Below are positions 1 through 12,657 of a stretch of DNA of 64,000 nucleotides, in pieces; the stretch's first letter is position 1, and each line of letters starts with the position of its first letter. The stretch comes from Saksenaea vasiformis B4078 (Eukaryota > Mucoromycota > Mucoromycetes > Mucorales > Saksenaeaceae). A program made the position numbers and the translations under genes. The stretch is taken from the NCBI GenBank assembly GCA_000697055.1, contig JNDT01002335.1, forward strand, positions 62,001 through 126,000, in the 5' to 3' direction. Under the pieces are notes generated by a model. It searched no databases. It was not told the origin of the DNA and saw only the letters and a list, made by a program, of their open reading frames with translations.

Positions 1-2237
1 CAAAGATGCTGGGCGAAACAAGGTCCAACCATTCTCCAATCTCTTTCAACCGTGTTACCATTGGCTCGGGTACCTTACCCGATGGTTCAGGCCCCATGTT
101 AAGCAAGAAATTGCCACCCTTGGTAACAACATTGACGAGTTCGTGAACAAGCGATACCGATGAAGCGTACTGATCAGGTCGTGTCATATGATTGTAACTG
201 AGAATCAGGGGATAGTTAAAGCAAAGACCATCATTGGGGGGACTTTTTACCCAAAGGAAAAGGGATCGATGCCGCGCGTCGCTTCCCAAAATCTAGCAGT
301 GTCCTTTCAGTTAAGACCTACTCGGTCTCCTTTTTCCTACCTGGATGGAATATCATTGACTGTATCATACTCGACAGTTTGGAAATCGGAAACGCTGTTC
401 CCGCAGCGATCGTTAATTGCTACCTCACGTCCTGTCAATCGTGCATTATTGAAGTATTTTGATTGCCACACGGTTGAATTATTAATACCACCGATATCGC
501 ACCTACACATGTTCTAGTCGTATGTCTTGAGACTTCTTTTTTCTTTACCATAAAATCTCTGGCTGATAGCTGTCAATAAGTTCCAAAAATTGAGGAAGCT
601 GCAGCTCGTTGACAAAGTCTTGGATAGGAGGACTGCCGGTATAGTCAATCACCTTGTGCGTATAGGAGTTGTGTGGCGGGCCATGCCAACCCAGGTATGG
701 ATCGCTATAGCTTGGATGATACCATTCTGGCACAGAAACTTTACAAAGGATTAAAGAATTTCAATTCATCCTTGTACTTACAGTAGAGACCACGTCGCAA
801 ATGGGGGTAATGTTTTTTGGATGTGTCCATGAGTTGGCGGACAAAGTCTTGTTGGAAAAAATGCATAGTCGATCGATTGGTGACGCGGCTATCGAAAAGA
901 GCGATGCCATCATGATGTTTCGTTGTAAACACATAGTACTTTGCTCTGGCCGCATCAATCAAATCAAGCCATTGACGAGGATCAAACTCATCAAAGTGCC
1001 AGTCCTTCAAAAAATCGTCGTATTCCTTTGTCTCACCATAGGTGCTGCGGTGGTACTGGTAGGTAGGGCTGTTCACCTGGTTCAGTTGCCACCAGTACCA
1101 TTCGGCATACGACTTTCCCACTGGCGCCCAGGAAGGCACAGCATATAATCCCCAGTGAATAAAAATCCCGAATTTAGCTTGTTGGAGCCATCCAGGGGGC
1201 TCATGCCGCCGCAAAGATCTAAATCACATTTTGGGAAACGTTGTAAATAGGCGTGAGAACCAAAACCCCCAAAAATAAAACTAAAACTTTTTTTACGTTT
1301 CGTTTTCGCTGTAATCCGAGAGTCCGAGGAAGAGTGAGAAACTCTCCACCGTATTATCCACGCCATCGTCATAAACGTGCACAGTAATCGGTGTTTGTGC
1401 TGGCTCTTTTCGAAGGTTGCGGATGGACACATCTACTGTTTGCAAGTGGCCAGGAGCTATACGCGCAGCTCGACCGAATTCCTCTGTTCGGAGAAGAGGT
1501 CCTTTCACAGAAACCCGCACGTCTTTAGCCCAGATCGCGGCTGTATTGTGCAGTTGGACTTCAACCACCTGATCTTCATGCTTTCCCGTCCATCGTGTGG
1601 TGGCGCGTGCTTGGATGGTGCGGAGATCGGATGACCCTAGTAAAGTGATGGCAAAGACATGCAGCACTGGCCGGAAACTGCCAAGTGTATCGGTGTAGGG
1701 AAAAGTAAGGTGGGATAAGCGTTTGGACGGGTCGACAAGCACAGGCACCGAAAATAATAGGCCTGTCGCTCCCGTGCTCGTTCGACAAGGAAAGCTGTTG
1801 TATCGGTCTGCACGCTGCACTTGCCAGTCAGGAACTGTCAATGTGGTGGTGGTCTGCGATCCATCCTGATAAGTGACCACCATCTTGGTTGTCACAGGAC
1901 CATGACTAGCTGAGACAAGGAGGTACATCCCACCAATATGTTCGTATGGCAACGTGATGACTTGACCCCGTGTCATGGCATTATCAAACATCCGTTGGTC
2001 TGCGTTCGGGCTGGCACGCATTTCGAAAGGAACAGATCCAATTTTCAAAGACGTATCCAGTTGTTCACATACAAACCCATTATTGAGACCATCAAAATTG
2101 GCGTGCTGTCCGAACCCGCGGTTGTTGACAAATCTTGCAAGATCCAACGGAATAGTCGACGGAACGTAAGCTGTACATGTAGAACAGAGGTGTATCAATA
2201 GAATAAGAAAACACCATAACAGGAACCTATTGATCAT
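1..2237 (-). CDS. Secreted GH29 alpha-L-fucosidase, partial (3' end beyond left edge)
   Basis: Predicted to hydrolyse alpha-L-fucosyl residues from glycans outside the cell or in the secretory pathway. The protein starts at 2237 with a hydrophobic signal peptide (MINRFLLWCFLILLIHLC). An N-terminal domain of about 300 residues follows, then an intron (about 1215-1297) and the GH29 catalytic barrel: KFGIFIHWGLYAVPSW, TKHHDGIALF, GLY/SVPEWYHPSY, then ILW/CDIGG, which carries the expected nucleophile Asp, and VAINDRCG. The exon reaching the left edge encodes NVVTKGGNFLLNMGPEPSG, a typical GH29 block. At least five introns are needed. GH29 enzymes usually carry the extra beta domain after the barrel, so the large N-terminal domain is notable. 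The family call is firm; substrate linkage is not determined. The 3' end lies outside the window. Confidence 0.9.
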
Positions 2238-2338
2238 GGTGCATAAAGAAAATGACAGCCGTGCTTTGGTTTGCAGGACAGCTTATATACTCATATATGA
2301 GTAGTACACAATGTGACCGCATGAAAAAAAAAATCGCA

Positions 2339-2362
2339 CACACACACACACACACACACACA
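2339..2362. repeat. (CA)n microsatellite
   Basis: A run of about twelve CA dinucleotides lies in the upstream region of the fucosidase gene, between its start and the 3' end of the lipase gene. It is a simple sequence repeat. Confidence 0.95.
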
Positions 2363-2436
2363 TCATGGAAGCAAAAACATTTTTTTTTTCCTTTTGGGTA
2401 TGTACTTGAGTTACAAAGGCTTTTTTCTTCTTCTTT

Positions 2437-5400
2437 TTAGACGGGTTTTCCTTCCGGATCCTCTACACGTATGCTGGGTACCAGGGTTTCTTCTTCGTGC
2501 TTTCCCTTTTTACTTGACGACGGACGCATACAACCCTGTCGTACCTGCTGAAATGCATTCAGATAGGTGACCAACATGTGGTCTTCAAGGCATGTTTTTG
2601 ATATAAGCACTTCTTCTGAAATCAAGGCAGAACTCTTGTGCAACGTGAATGATTCATTGTCATTCTGCTGATTGCCTGATGAGGAGCCAAATAACGCAGG
2701 CTCCGACTGACTAGATGGAAGATTGGGTCTGGTGGAAGAAGGCGTTGTGCCAGACGACGCCCTTGGTCGTAGCGGATGTTCTGCTTTTGTTGGTTTTGGT
2801 TTACGTCGGAATTGATACACTTGACCAGGTATGTACAACAAAGGATAGCGTGGTTCGCTGGAATGGAAGATTTCTTCTCGTCGTGTCTGGATGATGTCAA
2901 AACAAGCACGCTTCAAAGCTTCATCGGAATTCACTTTGCTGGATCCTCCTAAACCATCGACAGCAATCACGGTGTCCATGATCAACTCTTTGGCACAGGT
3001 AGCTGTGCCATACGAAAGATGACCGACAAGATCATCATGACATACGAAACTGTCAATGTAATCCTTGTATTTCTCGGAAATATCAAGGGAGACGCTGGCA
3101 ACAGGAGCATAAGCATAGCAATGCACCTTGAAATCACTATTTCCCGAGAGTTGGCGAAGCTCCTCGATATGATCTGCAACCATCATCGTTAGTAACGCGG
3201 CCGTGCCAGCACCAAGGGAATGTCCGGTAATGATGAACGAGGAGATAGGACGCGTCTCAGATCTCGCTTGTTCGTGTACATAATGAAAGATTTGAGGAAT
3301 AATGCGCGTAAAGAACCACTGCGCCGACGCAAGCATGCCTGAATGGACAAGCCCGCCTTTCCACGGCCGGTACTCGCAGACAAGATCGGTAATGCAATCA
3401 TACAAACTCTAACAAATACATCCGATCAGACTATCGCCCTTTATCCACAACCATACGTTACCCATGTTCCACGGATACCAAGCACAACCGCTTCATGCAG
3501 ACGATCCACCGAGACAAAGTAACTAGGCTGAAATACTGCACCTTTTCGCAGACCATACTCATAGCCTAACAGATCTTCCTGTGGAATCTTCAGAAAACGC
3601 ACAATGGCCTCCTTGTTGGATCGCGTTTTCATCACGTCTATACAGCTGTTAGAGGCTATGCAAACGAAAAAAGAAAATACCTTTCAGGTACTTAGCATAG
3701 TCTCCTAGGTAGGAGAGTCCACGCCAGCCCTAAATAAACTAATCAATGCCTTTTTTTCACGTTAGCCTATCACGTTAACCTACGTAAGCAATAATTGCAT
3801 GACCTAAAAAGTAATATGCTTCGTCTACGAATTGGAGATCTGTGATCTTTTCAGCAGGAGGTGGCCTAACGTAGCACTAAAGAATCAGTGAATGTTTAAC
3901 AGCTTGTCAATGATTCAACTCACCGCGATGTATCTCCGTAAAACGTCTGCAAAAGGGATAGGGAGGACAGCAGTTGCATGCCTGTGATCTTGAACCCTTG
4001 ACCCTGTCATGTCGTCAGTGTACAGGTCATTCCATGACATAACTTACAAAAGCATTCGCCATTTTGACAACAGCACGAAGTAACGTGCGTGTCTGCGGGC
4101 TGACAACCAATCCGATCATACGATCCAGACTAGGGTGGGACAATGCAACTTCTTCAAACGATTCATTCATCCAACGAAAGGCGAAATTTTTATCCCCGAA
4201 ATTATGACTTCGTATGCTAGCCGTGTCGGACCCGTCTCTTTCCTTTGCCGTAGCGATACTTCGATTGTCGGTATCGAACTGTTCAAATCCGAAATGAGCC
4301 ATGTCGCCTTCGAAGCTTACTTTCCGTCGTGGACCATGTTCACCCGGTCGTCCCAACTCTCTCTGCAACTGTTGCTCAAAGGTGGAGTCGATGGATGATT
4401 CACTACGAACAGGATGGGCGCTGCTTCCAGGCGAAGAGGATAAATCTGGCCGGAATTCTGTCGGCGATTGAGCTTTTGGTATATCCTCCGCATAACCAGG
4501 ATGGGGCTCTACGGCGTCGTGGAAGTTATCCTGGCTGCGATTGCTTTGGTCAGAGTAAAAGGTGTAACTGGATAAATTGCTACTGCTCGTACTGCGCACG
4601 CTGGTGTTGCTATGCCTACTATGCTTGGATGCGATGGTACCTCGGTCGAGGCGGATGCTGGCAATGCTAGATGTATCAAACTCACCCGTACGATTAAAAG
4701 GTAGATAAACGGGCATAAGCTCCTCAGGGTGAGAGGCGGGGGGAGTCTGAAAGGTGTAGCGTACTCGGATTTGTATGGATCCGATATACGGGGTCATGGA
4801 ATTTTTACGATGGCTGGGATGCTGTGTATGATCATTTACATGCAAAGTGGGATCTGGTTGTACGCGGGTGTTATTGTTATTATTATTACTGAACTTGGGC
4901 ATGGTGGGCATGTGAGACTTTAGGAAATTATGGGGTAGCTGAATATGGGCTGGGAGGTATCGACGGATGTGGTACTCGTACATCGGCAGGAATCTTTTGG
5001 AAAGAATTTAACCACTAACATCCCTATGGACAGAAAACTTACGTAAGGAACACATCTTCCCGGCCTTTCAGCCTTGCAATCTTGAGCTTTGCTTTTCCAA
5101 TATGCTTTGTTTTAGAACGCCATCCCTTTCGTTTATCGTACAAATCAAACTAAATGAAACATTTTTTCCGTTAGTTTATGTTTGTTTCATCCACTTCTCC
5201 TTTTGATTACTTGCCTCGATTGTATCAAAGAGCTGATTGTGATATGAGACGGTAAATAGAAACCCTTCGTTCCAGTTGCCGTTGGCATCCTTGGAACGTG
5301 ACGAGTAATATTGCTGCGAACCCATCCGCAGACGCATAAGCGGCCGTTTGACATGAACGTCCGAATGCACATTTAACAGATCGATCTAACAAAAAAAAGA

Positions 5401-5693
5401 GAAGTTGTCAGCGCTTAGATCACCTAGAATGATGACCTTACTTGTAGCTTTCCAGATGGTAAAGTATTTGTCTGCAGAGCCTCCCGACGAGCCCATTCTT
5501 CTTTCATTTGTGCCAGATTTGGTAATGACAGCCTCCTCGATGGCCTCGTTGAAGTAGGAGGTGGCGCTGGCTGGGGTAGGAGCGTAGCAGCATGCTGTGG
5601 CGTCTGAAGAGCAATAGGAGATGGCGGTAGTGGCTTTTGCTGTGCCTGAGGAGGAATGGCAGACGATGTAGAAGAAGCGTACAGAGGAGCCAT
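2437..5693 (-). CDS. C2-domain class 3 lipase (sn1-specific diacylglycerol-lipase-like)
   Basis: A multi-exon gene read from ATG 5693 to the stop at 2437. The N-terminus is Pro/Ser-rich (MAPLYASSTSSAIPPQ), followed by a C2 domain (KLQV, then MRLRMGSQQYYSSRSKDANG, NEGFLFTVSYHNQLFDTI and FDLYDKRKGWRSKTKHIGKA). A Ser/Thr/Asn-rich low-complexity region spans about 4200-4900. The C-terminal alpha/beta-hydrolase has the nucleophile elbow GHSLGAG, a downstream candidate Asp (CHDDLVGHLS) and a candidate His (DHMLVTYLNAF). The splice at about 3405/3468 joins VLGIRGTW to SLYDCITDLVCEY, as in lipase_3 proteins. By family, it releases a fatty acid from the sn-1 position of diacylglycerol at membranes, with C2 as a calcium/lipid-binding module. 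Exons between 3640 and 4020 are small and their exact borders are uncertain. An in-frame upstream Met at 5846 is a less likely start. Confidence 0.82.
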
Positions 5694-7102
5694 GGTGTCG
5701 CTCTCCCTGTTGCTCGTGTGTGAAGAAGAAATTATTGAAATGAAAGAAAAGAAGAAACAAACGATCGCACGAGTGTGAAACAGAAGAGCAATAAGGGTCT
5801 TTGTTTTTTTTTTTTTCCTCTTGTCTATGCTGCAGTCTTGCCCCATAAAGCATACTCACGTGCTGAACGACCCATTTTTGCACAAAGACTCCCCCCGATG
5901 CTGAGCTCTTTCAGGTTCAGAGAACGCTCAGGCACGATGCACTGACGATACTGGCACGGTTTAGAAATGAAGGATTCAGTGGAACATAGCATCATCTCCG
6001 CCGAAGCAACGATCATCGGATAAAGAGCACGCTTCCTTATTCTATATCACACTATGTCATCATTGATTTGTGAACTAGTGTCTTTGTATGGAGCATATGT
6101 GCCTATTTTATTGCTACATACGTAACAAAGTCGCGAGATATCCACTATCGGTCTTCATTTTCTCGGTTGATAACCGAGGTCGTGTCACATTTCCTTATCG
6201 TCATCTGTCTCATGATAAGTATTTGGAAAAAAGAAAAAGGAAATCCTAAATGGTCGTCTTTGAGGTGAGTGGTGTCATTCTTATGAAATAGATTATGTAA
6301 CCCATTTTGAATGACCCCTTCATACCCCATTTTCACCTCCTGGGAATGATACCTCTAGATTGAATGATACAATCAAGCATCCCAAATGGTAATATAACCG
6401 AACGACAGACTATGATAACAACAGCCAACAAACAGGTACTGGTAAAGTGACGTTTGACATCATGAACTAGAAAGAACATTGTCGTCAACATGTGATTATA
6501 AAAGAGAGGGTATCATTTGCCAATGTGTTTAATCAACTTATCTATCTACAGCGAAACTGTGTGCATATCACTGATGGATCGGTTTTCTGTACATTTCTCA
6601 CACCAACAATTACGATTCTGGCGGCTATCGCATTGGGCACGCCTTAGATCTCCTGGCTGTATTCTCGCTTCAATAACTAATCCACCTTTCCAAAGCACGC
6701 TTCAAATGAATCATGCACTTATCAAGTGTCTTTCCCAAGTTAGGAGCCACTGTACTTTCTAAAACCCTGTTGTTATTTCAACAAATAACTTTACGACATC
6801 GCGGCATAGACGTCAGCTATAGGAACTGTGCATCCTACTTTAACACGTACAGCTCCTTCTATTTGCATCATGCTGGGTACCAGGGAAGGAAGGTACTGAA
6901 GTTCGTGAAAGCCGGCAATCAATCATCTACCTACCGGACAACGACTCTATACTCAGTTCACGGACGAAAACAATACGAGCTGGTGTTGGCACAGTGAAGA
7001 GAATCAAGTTACAATAGAAGTTCCTCGGTGCATTATCCCATCGAATTCAAACAGCGCCATTCCTAGGTATTAATTAATATCTAAGGGATAATTAGCAGAA
7101 GG
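5694..7102. other. Intergenic, no supported gene
   Basis: About 1.4 kb between the divergent lipase and MACPF-SEL1 genes. It holds only weak ORFs: 63 codons at 5825-6016 minus, ending near a GTGAGT donor that does not splice in phase to the lipase start, and 6713-6997 plus. Both are unrecognised. It probably contains the promoters of both genes. Confidence 0.5.
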
Positions 7103-9423
7103 ATGCCTCTTTCTTCCCTACCTTCAATGGCTCCTCATAGTACAAAGACATCAGCTTACTATAGGGTAGGTTCATTGCTTCCTTTACGCGTATCTGACAT
7201 TCTCAGAAGTTCAGCCCGGCTTTGACCGAGGATATTGTCGACGTTTGTAAACGAGGTGTTCATTATGGCCGAGTCTTTGCCGAACGTCCTGGACTAGAGC
7301 TCATACATGGAAACACCAGTATTCCAAAGCTTATCCATCAGTACTATCACGACCGACGCTTTGTAGAATATACATGTGTTAGAAACGTCGAAATAGATGA
7401 TTGTTTGTCTGGATTCCGTTTTGACGACAGCCTCCGCATGTCTCTATCCGAAAAGGATGCCTATGATATTGCCGCTGTAGCTCGTTATACTGTGCATAAA
7501 CACGATCAATCTTCTTCCACTGCACGTACACTTGATCAAAGGCCCGTTGAAGACTCGATGGCCACATATGTCGTTTCTTATATTCCTTGGGGAGAAGTAA
7601 GATAGTGACAGGTTAAGAAGGGACGGTGAAACTGAAGTAGTCTGTATTAGATACGTCTGTCATCCGATCATATCAAGCTAAATGGCGATTTCAGAAGAGC
7701 GATTCAAGTCGCTTTGAACGATACGAGTAACTCAGAAAAATACGAAGCGCTACAAGCAGCGTTTGACCGATTTGGCTATTACTACCCTTCACGTATTTCT
7801 CTCGGTAACATATCCGACCCCTTACGTATGTAATATGAGCCAACATTCTCTCTTTGTAGGTGGTCTACTTGCTTGTCGGCATGAGTACACAAGCTTGTCT
7901 AAGGGTGAAGACAGCGAGATTTATACTAGCGATGATGTGGTGAAAGATGTGGAACGAGTGCTAGGACATAAAGGCCTCTGGGAAATCCTAGGTAACGTGC
8001 GGAGTCTGACTTATAGTGGCTAAAATCTGACTTAGGTGGTACCCTCGAGGAAATTGATTTGGGAGGACTAGGAGCATGGAAAGAGACCATTAAGGTGGAA
8101 CCAGAGGTTATTGAGCTTAAGGATATGAGGCCAATGCACGACATCCTCGATGAAGAGGAACGTTTCCAAGTGAAAGAGATTTACCATAAGGCGATATGTG
8201 ATAACATGTGTGAGGAGACTGTAGATAAAATCTACGTTGGCGGTTGGGGGGTTGAAAACGGTAAAATGACTACATTGCATTATGGCATGGCAACTAATTA
8301 TGGAGTTGAATATATGCAAGACGACTGCGAAGATGGCTATAGTGACGCGGAGGAATATGAGTATGCAGATGAGTATGAAAATGACTACGAAGATGATTCG
8401 GAAGGTGTTTACGAAGATGACCCGGAAGACGTTTACGAGGATGACCAGCAGGATGTTTATGAGGATTACCAGGACGACGTTTACGAGGATGACTATAAAA
8501 ATGGCTGCGAAGATGGCCGTGATAATGGCTACAAAAACGATTCGGGAGTTGTTTACAAAGATGAGTATGAAAATGGTTGCGAAGATGGTCATGACAATGG
8601 TTATGGAGATGATCCCGAAAATGCTTACGAAGATGACAATGAAAATGACTCTGAAGATACCTACGAAAATCCGCACAAAGCAATCTATAAAAATGGGCAT
8701 GAAGATGCATACAGCGATAATGAGGATGAGAAGGGCACCTATCAAAGTGATATGAGCTGGGAAACGTACGACGACGACGATGATGATGATGTTGACAGCG
8801 GCTGCGATAATGGCTCGTGCAGACCTGCACGTAGTGCTAATAAGTATTGCTCTAAAGTGATCGAATGGTTAATAGATGCGGCAGATCAAAAGAACAACAT
8901 AACCGCGCAACGCAACCTTGGGTCTATGTACGCTGCTGGGTATGGGGTGGATCAAGATTACTCCAAGGCCATCGAATGGCTAACAAGAGCGGCAAATCAA
9001 AACGATAAGATTGCGCAGTATAGCCTAGGTTTCATGTATAAAAATGGAGAAGGTGTACTTCAAGACTTATCCAAAGGCATTGAATACTTAAGAAATGCTG
9101 CTGCCCAGGGATACACACCAGCGCAACGCGAGCTTGCAGATATATACATGTCTGGACTTGGCGTAGATATTAACTACTCCGAAGCCATACAATGGTTAAC
9201 AAAAGCAGGAAACCTAAACGACGAAATCGCGCAATGCAGTCTTGGTCTTATGTATAAGAACGGGAATATCGTAGAGCAAGATTACGACATAGCAAAAGAA
9301 TGGCTAGAAAAAGCTGCTGATCAGGGATGCATGCAAGCACAACGTGAGCTGGCAAATATGCCTTCGACTGGGCATTCTGTAGATATCAACTGCTCCAAAG
9401 AAGGTTTATCGGTATATCGCTAG
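7103..9423 (+). CDS. MACPF-like domain protein with acidic repeat linker and SEL1 repeats
   Basis: Five exons give an uninterrupted 708-residue frame: 7103-7165, 7207-7596, 7651-7804, 7860-7991 and 8036-9423, all with GT-AG borders in matching phase. Residues about 20-320 resemble the MACPF fold as found in fungal proteins: FDRFGYYYPSRISLGG corresponds to the family signature (Y-G-x-x-Y-x-x-x-I-x-L-G-G), and the block with GAWKETIKVEPEVIEL followed by MRPMHDIL resembles its usual C-terminal end. Residues about 340-505 are a strongly acidic, imperfectly repeated linker with a period of about 8 (DVYEDDxx). Residues about 505-700 hold SEL1 repeats (AQRNLGSMYAAGYGV, AQYSLGFMYKNGEGV, AQRELADIYMSGLGV, AQCSLGLMYKNGNIV). 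There is no signal peptide, so a cytosolic product is likely. SEL1 repeats bind proteins; whether this MACPF module forms pores is unknown. An additional upstream exon cannot be excluded. Confidence 0.78.
8309..8800 (+). repeat. Acidic coding repeat (24-bp period, degenerate)
   Basis: Inside the MACPF-SEL1 gene, repeated units of about 24 bp encode variants of D-V-Y-E-D-D-x-x and D-N-G-Y-x-x-D. Unit number and sequence drift along the tract, which suggests slippage or unequal crossing-over. The opposite strand gives long Ile/Val- or His-rich open frames that are only shadows of this repeat. Confidence 0.85.
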
Positions 9424-9912
9424 CATGTGTCATTACAATCAAGAGAGTAATACAGAAAATAAAAACCATTAGGAGATACTGAAGAAATAAATAAATGGCA
9501 AGGAAACAGCAGTTCAAATATATCTTAATTATTGATGTTGCGTGAAAAATATGATCAAGTCGGTTGAGATGATCAAGATGGTTCACATGGAATCACTATA
9601 CATACGTATTCACAATTGCTGTGAAGGTACATGTGCTTGTCGCGTATCTGCCTAGTTTCAGCTTGCGGGCGACGAGCTATCTGTTGTAAATTTGAGAGTC
9701 CGTTCTGGTCTCTACACTGAATCGCAGCGTCGGTCTGTGATCCGAAAAATAAACTTATGACGTTCGCGACAAGATATCAGTGCCTTCACAGTAAGATCAA
9801 ATTCAATCAAATAAAAAGTCCGACCAATGATTTTTCAAGATATGGGATTCAATAAAACTAATTTATCTCAACAGCAAAATAAGGAAAAAAGAGGTTTCTA
9901 TACATGTACAAT
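9424..9912. other. Intergenic between convergent genes
   Basis: About 490 bp separate the stop of the MACPF-SEL1 gene from the stop of the aldolase gene. It contains AT-rich sequence with AATAAA-like stretches near 9480-9495, compatible with 3' UTRs and polyadenylation. No gene is seen. Confidence 0.5.
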
Positions 9913-10104
9913 TTACAGAACGTTAACGTTGTTCAAGTCCTGGCAGGCCTTCTGCACACGAGCAATCATGGTCTTCTCAGCCTCACGGATGAAGACACGA
10001 GGATCATAGTACTTCTTGTTGGGCTTGTTGGCACCTTCGGGGTTACCAACCTGAGTCTGAAGATAGCCTTCGTTCTTCTTGTAGAAGTCACGAAGACCGA
10101 TCCA

Positions 10105-10143
<39 letters not shown>

Positions 10144-11321
10144 AACACCGTTGTCAACGGCAGTCTGGATCTCTTGCTCAGTGGAACCAGAGCCACCATG
10201 GAACACGAAGAACACGGGCTTGGTGTTCTTGGAGTTGAGCTTCTCGGTAACATAGGCCTGGTGCTTGGCCAAAAGTTCGGGATGAAGCTTGACGTTACCA
10301 GGAGCATAGACACCATGAACGTTACCGAAAGCAGCAGCAATAGAGAAGAGGTTGCTGACCTTGGAGAAGGCCTGGTAGATCTCCCAGATGTCTTCGGGCT
10401 GGGTGTAGAGGGAGGCGTTGTCGACACCTTCGTTGTTCACACCATCTTCCTCACCACCAGTGATACCGATTTCCATTTCCAACCAGCAGTTAATGGCAGC
10501 CATACGCTTAAGGTACTTGACACAGATTTCAATGTTTTCCTCCTTGGATTCTTCAGACAAATCCAACATGTGAGAAGAGAACAAAGGCTCACCGTGAGCC
10601 TTGAAGTATTCCTCATCGGCAGCAAGCATGCCATCGAACCAGGGAAGAAGCTTCTTGGCACAGTGGTCAGAGTGGATGACAACGGGGATACCGTAAGCCT
10701 TGGCAACAGTGCGAACGTACTGTAGTAGGGCAAAAAAAAAAATATTAGCCTATGCGAGACAAAAAATTAAATAAATCATGCTTACCTGAGCACCAGCAAC
10801 AGCACCAATGATAGAAGCTTCTTGGTTCTTGTTGCTCAAACCCTTACCGGCAACATAGGCGGAACCACCATTGGAGAACTGGATGATGATAGGAGACTTG
10901 ATATCGCGTGCAGCTTCAAGAGCAGCATTGATGGTGCTACCGATAAGATTTTAGTTTCGGGTCATTAAATTTTTTTGAACCCAGCGGAACCGCAACAGAC
11001 TAAAAACACTTTTTTTTGGATCCCGGTACACGGTGACCCTGGTCCCACTTATCATTGATGATCGATCAGATGATATTTTCCGCCGTTCTCCCATATTTTA
11101 CAGCCAGTTACAGAACAATTGCAATACCTGGTAGAAGTACAGTTGATAGCAGGGATAGCAAACTTGTGATCGCGAGCTATTTAAAAAAAGAAATACAGCG
11201 TGAATACATGCATACTTGTCAAAGATCTATGCATTGCGCGTAAAATCTTACCATATTCGAAGAGCTTAATAAGGTTGTTACCGGTAACAACACCAGCAGG
11301 AACAATATCGAGAATACCCAT
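9913..11321 (-). CDS. FBA1: Class II fructose-bisphosphate aldolase
   Basis: Cleaves fructose-1,6-bisphosphate to glyceraldehyde-3-phosphate and dihydroxyacetone phosphate in cytosolic glycolysis, and runs in reverse in gluconeogenesis. The start at 11321 encodes MGILDIVPAGVVTGNNLIKL. Introns lie at about 11178-11252, 10940-11129 and 10732-10785, and each splices in phase (FEYA/RDHKFAIPAINCTST, then TINAALEAARDIKSP, then GAQ/YVRTVAKAYG). Zinc and active-site blocks are visible: VIHSDHCAKKLLPW, NCWLEMEIGITGGEEDG, FGNVHGVYAPGNV, FVFHGGSGS and VVKMNVDTDTQWAYW. Total length is close to the fungal norm of about 360. The coding sequence is GC-richer than its surroundings, as expected for a highly expressed gene. 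Confidence 0.97.
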
Positions 11322-12657
11322 TGTGAAAAGAATTTAACTGAAAGAAAGTAATGAAATGCAAATCGGAAGACCGCCATTTATCTCAAAAAAAAAAGTTTAT
11401 TTTCCGGCTCGCACGGCTTGTGACCGATTACGCGTTACCGTCTTTCCCAAAAGCATGAATCTTTGACTGATCGTTATCAAACAATTAAAATCTCGCGTAA
11501 TACTAGCTGAAACGTCTCATATGCACGGATAAAACGGCCCTATTAATTGTTATCATTATTGTAATCCCATGGAACGGGACGTGCGTTGCACATACGTCAT
11601 CGTACGAAGGGGCACTCGAGGTCCACATGGAGGAAAGAACCATTATTGGATATCATCTTCCATTAGCTATTTAGCCGATCTACGGTGTCTCGGATAGGTT
11701 ATCAAAATTGAAGCACATTATGTCAATTCTAAACAGTCGTGTTCATTTGTCATCGGAAAAGGAAAGAGCTGCCGATGGGGGAATCGTCCACTTCCATTCC
11801 ATGCTCATTTGACTCGAGTACACTTACCATGAAATGTACCTGTTACCATAACAACAATATTCATGCTGTTTGATATCAGGGACTTAGTGACTCCTTCTAT
11901 TCGTACTTTTTCTTGAAATCTCCTTTCACATTCTGGTGGCGTGTTTTTGGAGTGATCTCTTCATCTGTGACACAGAAAATTTGACAGGCCACGGATCTTT
12001 GTCTTTGCAACAGCGAGAAATCTAGCATCACTTATATACACAGGAAGACTCTTAAAAGGATGAGATAAACGCGATGAGCATGCAAAATCGGCAGTTGTAG
12101 TTGATAGGTTATTTCATGTCTCGTATAGAGTCGTTGTTGCGCTAAAGTCGGTATTATTCGATCTCGAATGAGCCTTGACCTTTTAAGTTGGAAGATGATC
12201 AATCGCCTTGATTAAATAGTATCTTCAGTTGCGCAGGAAGAAGATAACCAAGTTTGATTGTGCAAAAGCAAAAAGAGGCTCAGTCCCTGACAATTTGCCG
12301 ACCGCACTGCTGGCGCCCAAGGTACTGGGAGTGTCCCGGGACTATGTAATGTACTCGTCCCTGTATCCGAAATAAATCTCTGTGTAACCAACCATACTGC
12401 TTATCAGCGTTGTCTGACAGTTTAAACAGCTGATGAATGATGTTGGGAGGAGTATTCACTCTGATAAGACAGATATCTCATCAGATCGACTTGATGCTTG
12501 AATGCTTCCCATTACCGACCCCCCCTCCTAAATCCATAAGACGGGAAGACGGACTTATAGATAGGGCGCAATCGCTCTACATATAATCAATGTATGCATA
12601 GCAAAGATCCAAGATCATCAGTGGTTGGCTAACACTGCTAGATAAATAAGTCGTATG
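11322..12657. other. Intergenic, upstream of aldolase
   Basis: About 1.3 kb with many stops in all frames and no recognisable gene. It must include the aldolase promoter. No clear regulatory element is called. Confidence 0.5.

Noticed and set aside
5825..6016. Possible first exon of the lipase gene ending at a GTGAGT donor
   Set aside because: The donor is in phase 1, while the only nearby acceptor before the lipase ATG needs phase 2, so the two cannot be joined in frame.
8068..8830. Long minus-strand Ile/Val-rich and His/Arg-rich ORFs
   Set aside because: They are complements of the acidic coding repeat and carry its periodicity, with no independent motif.
9904..10725. 273-codon plus-strand ORF
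   Set aside because: It is the exact antisense of the aldolase coding sequence, whose conserved motifs are unmistakable; strong codon bias on one strand opens the other.
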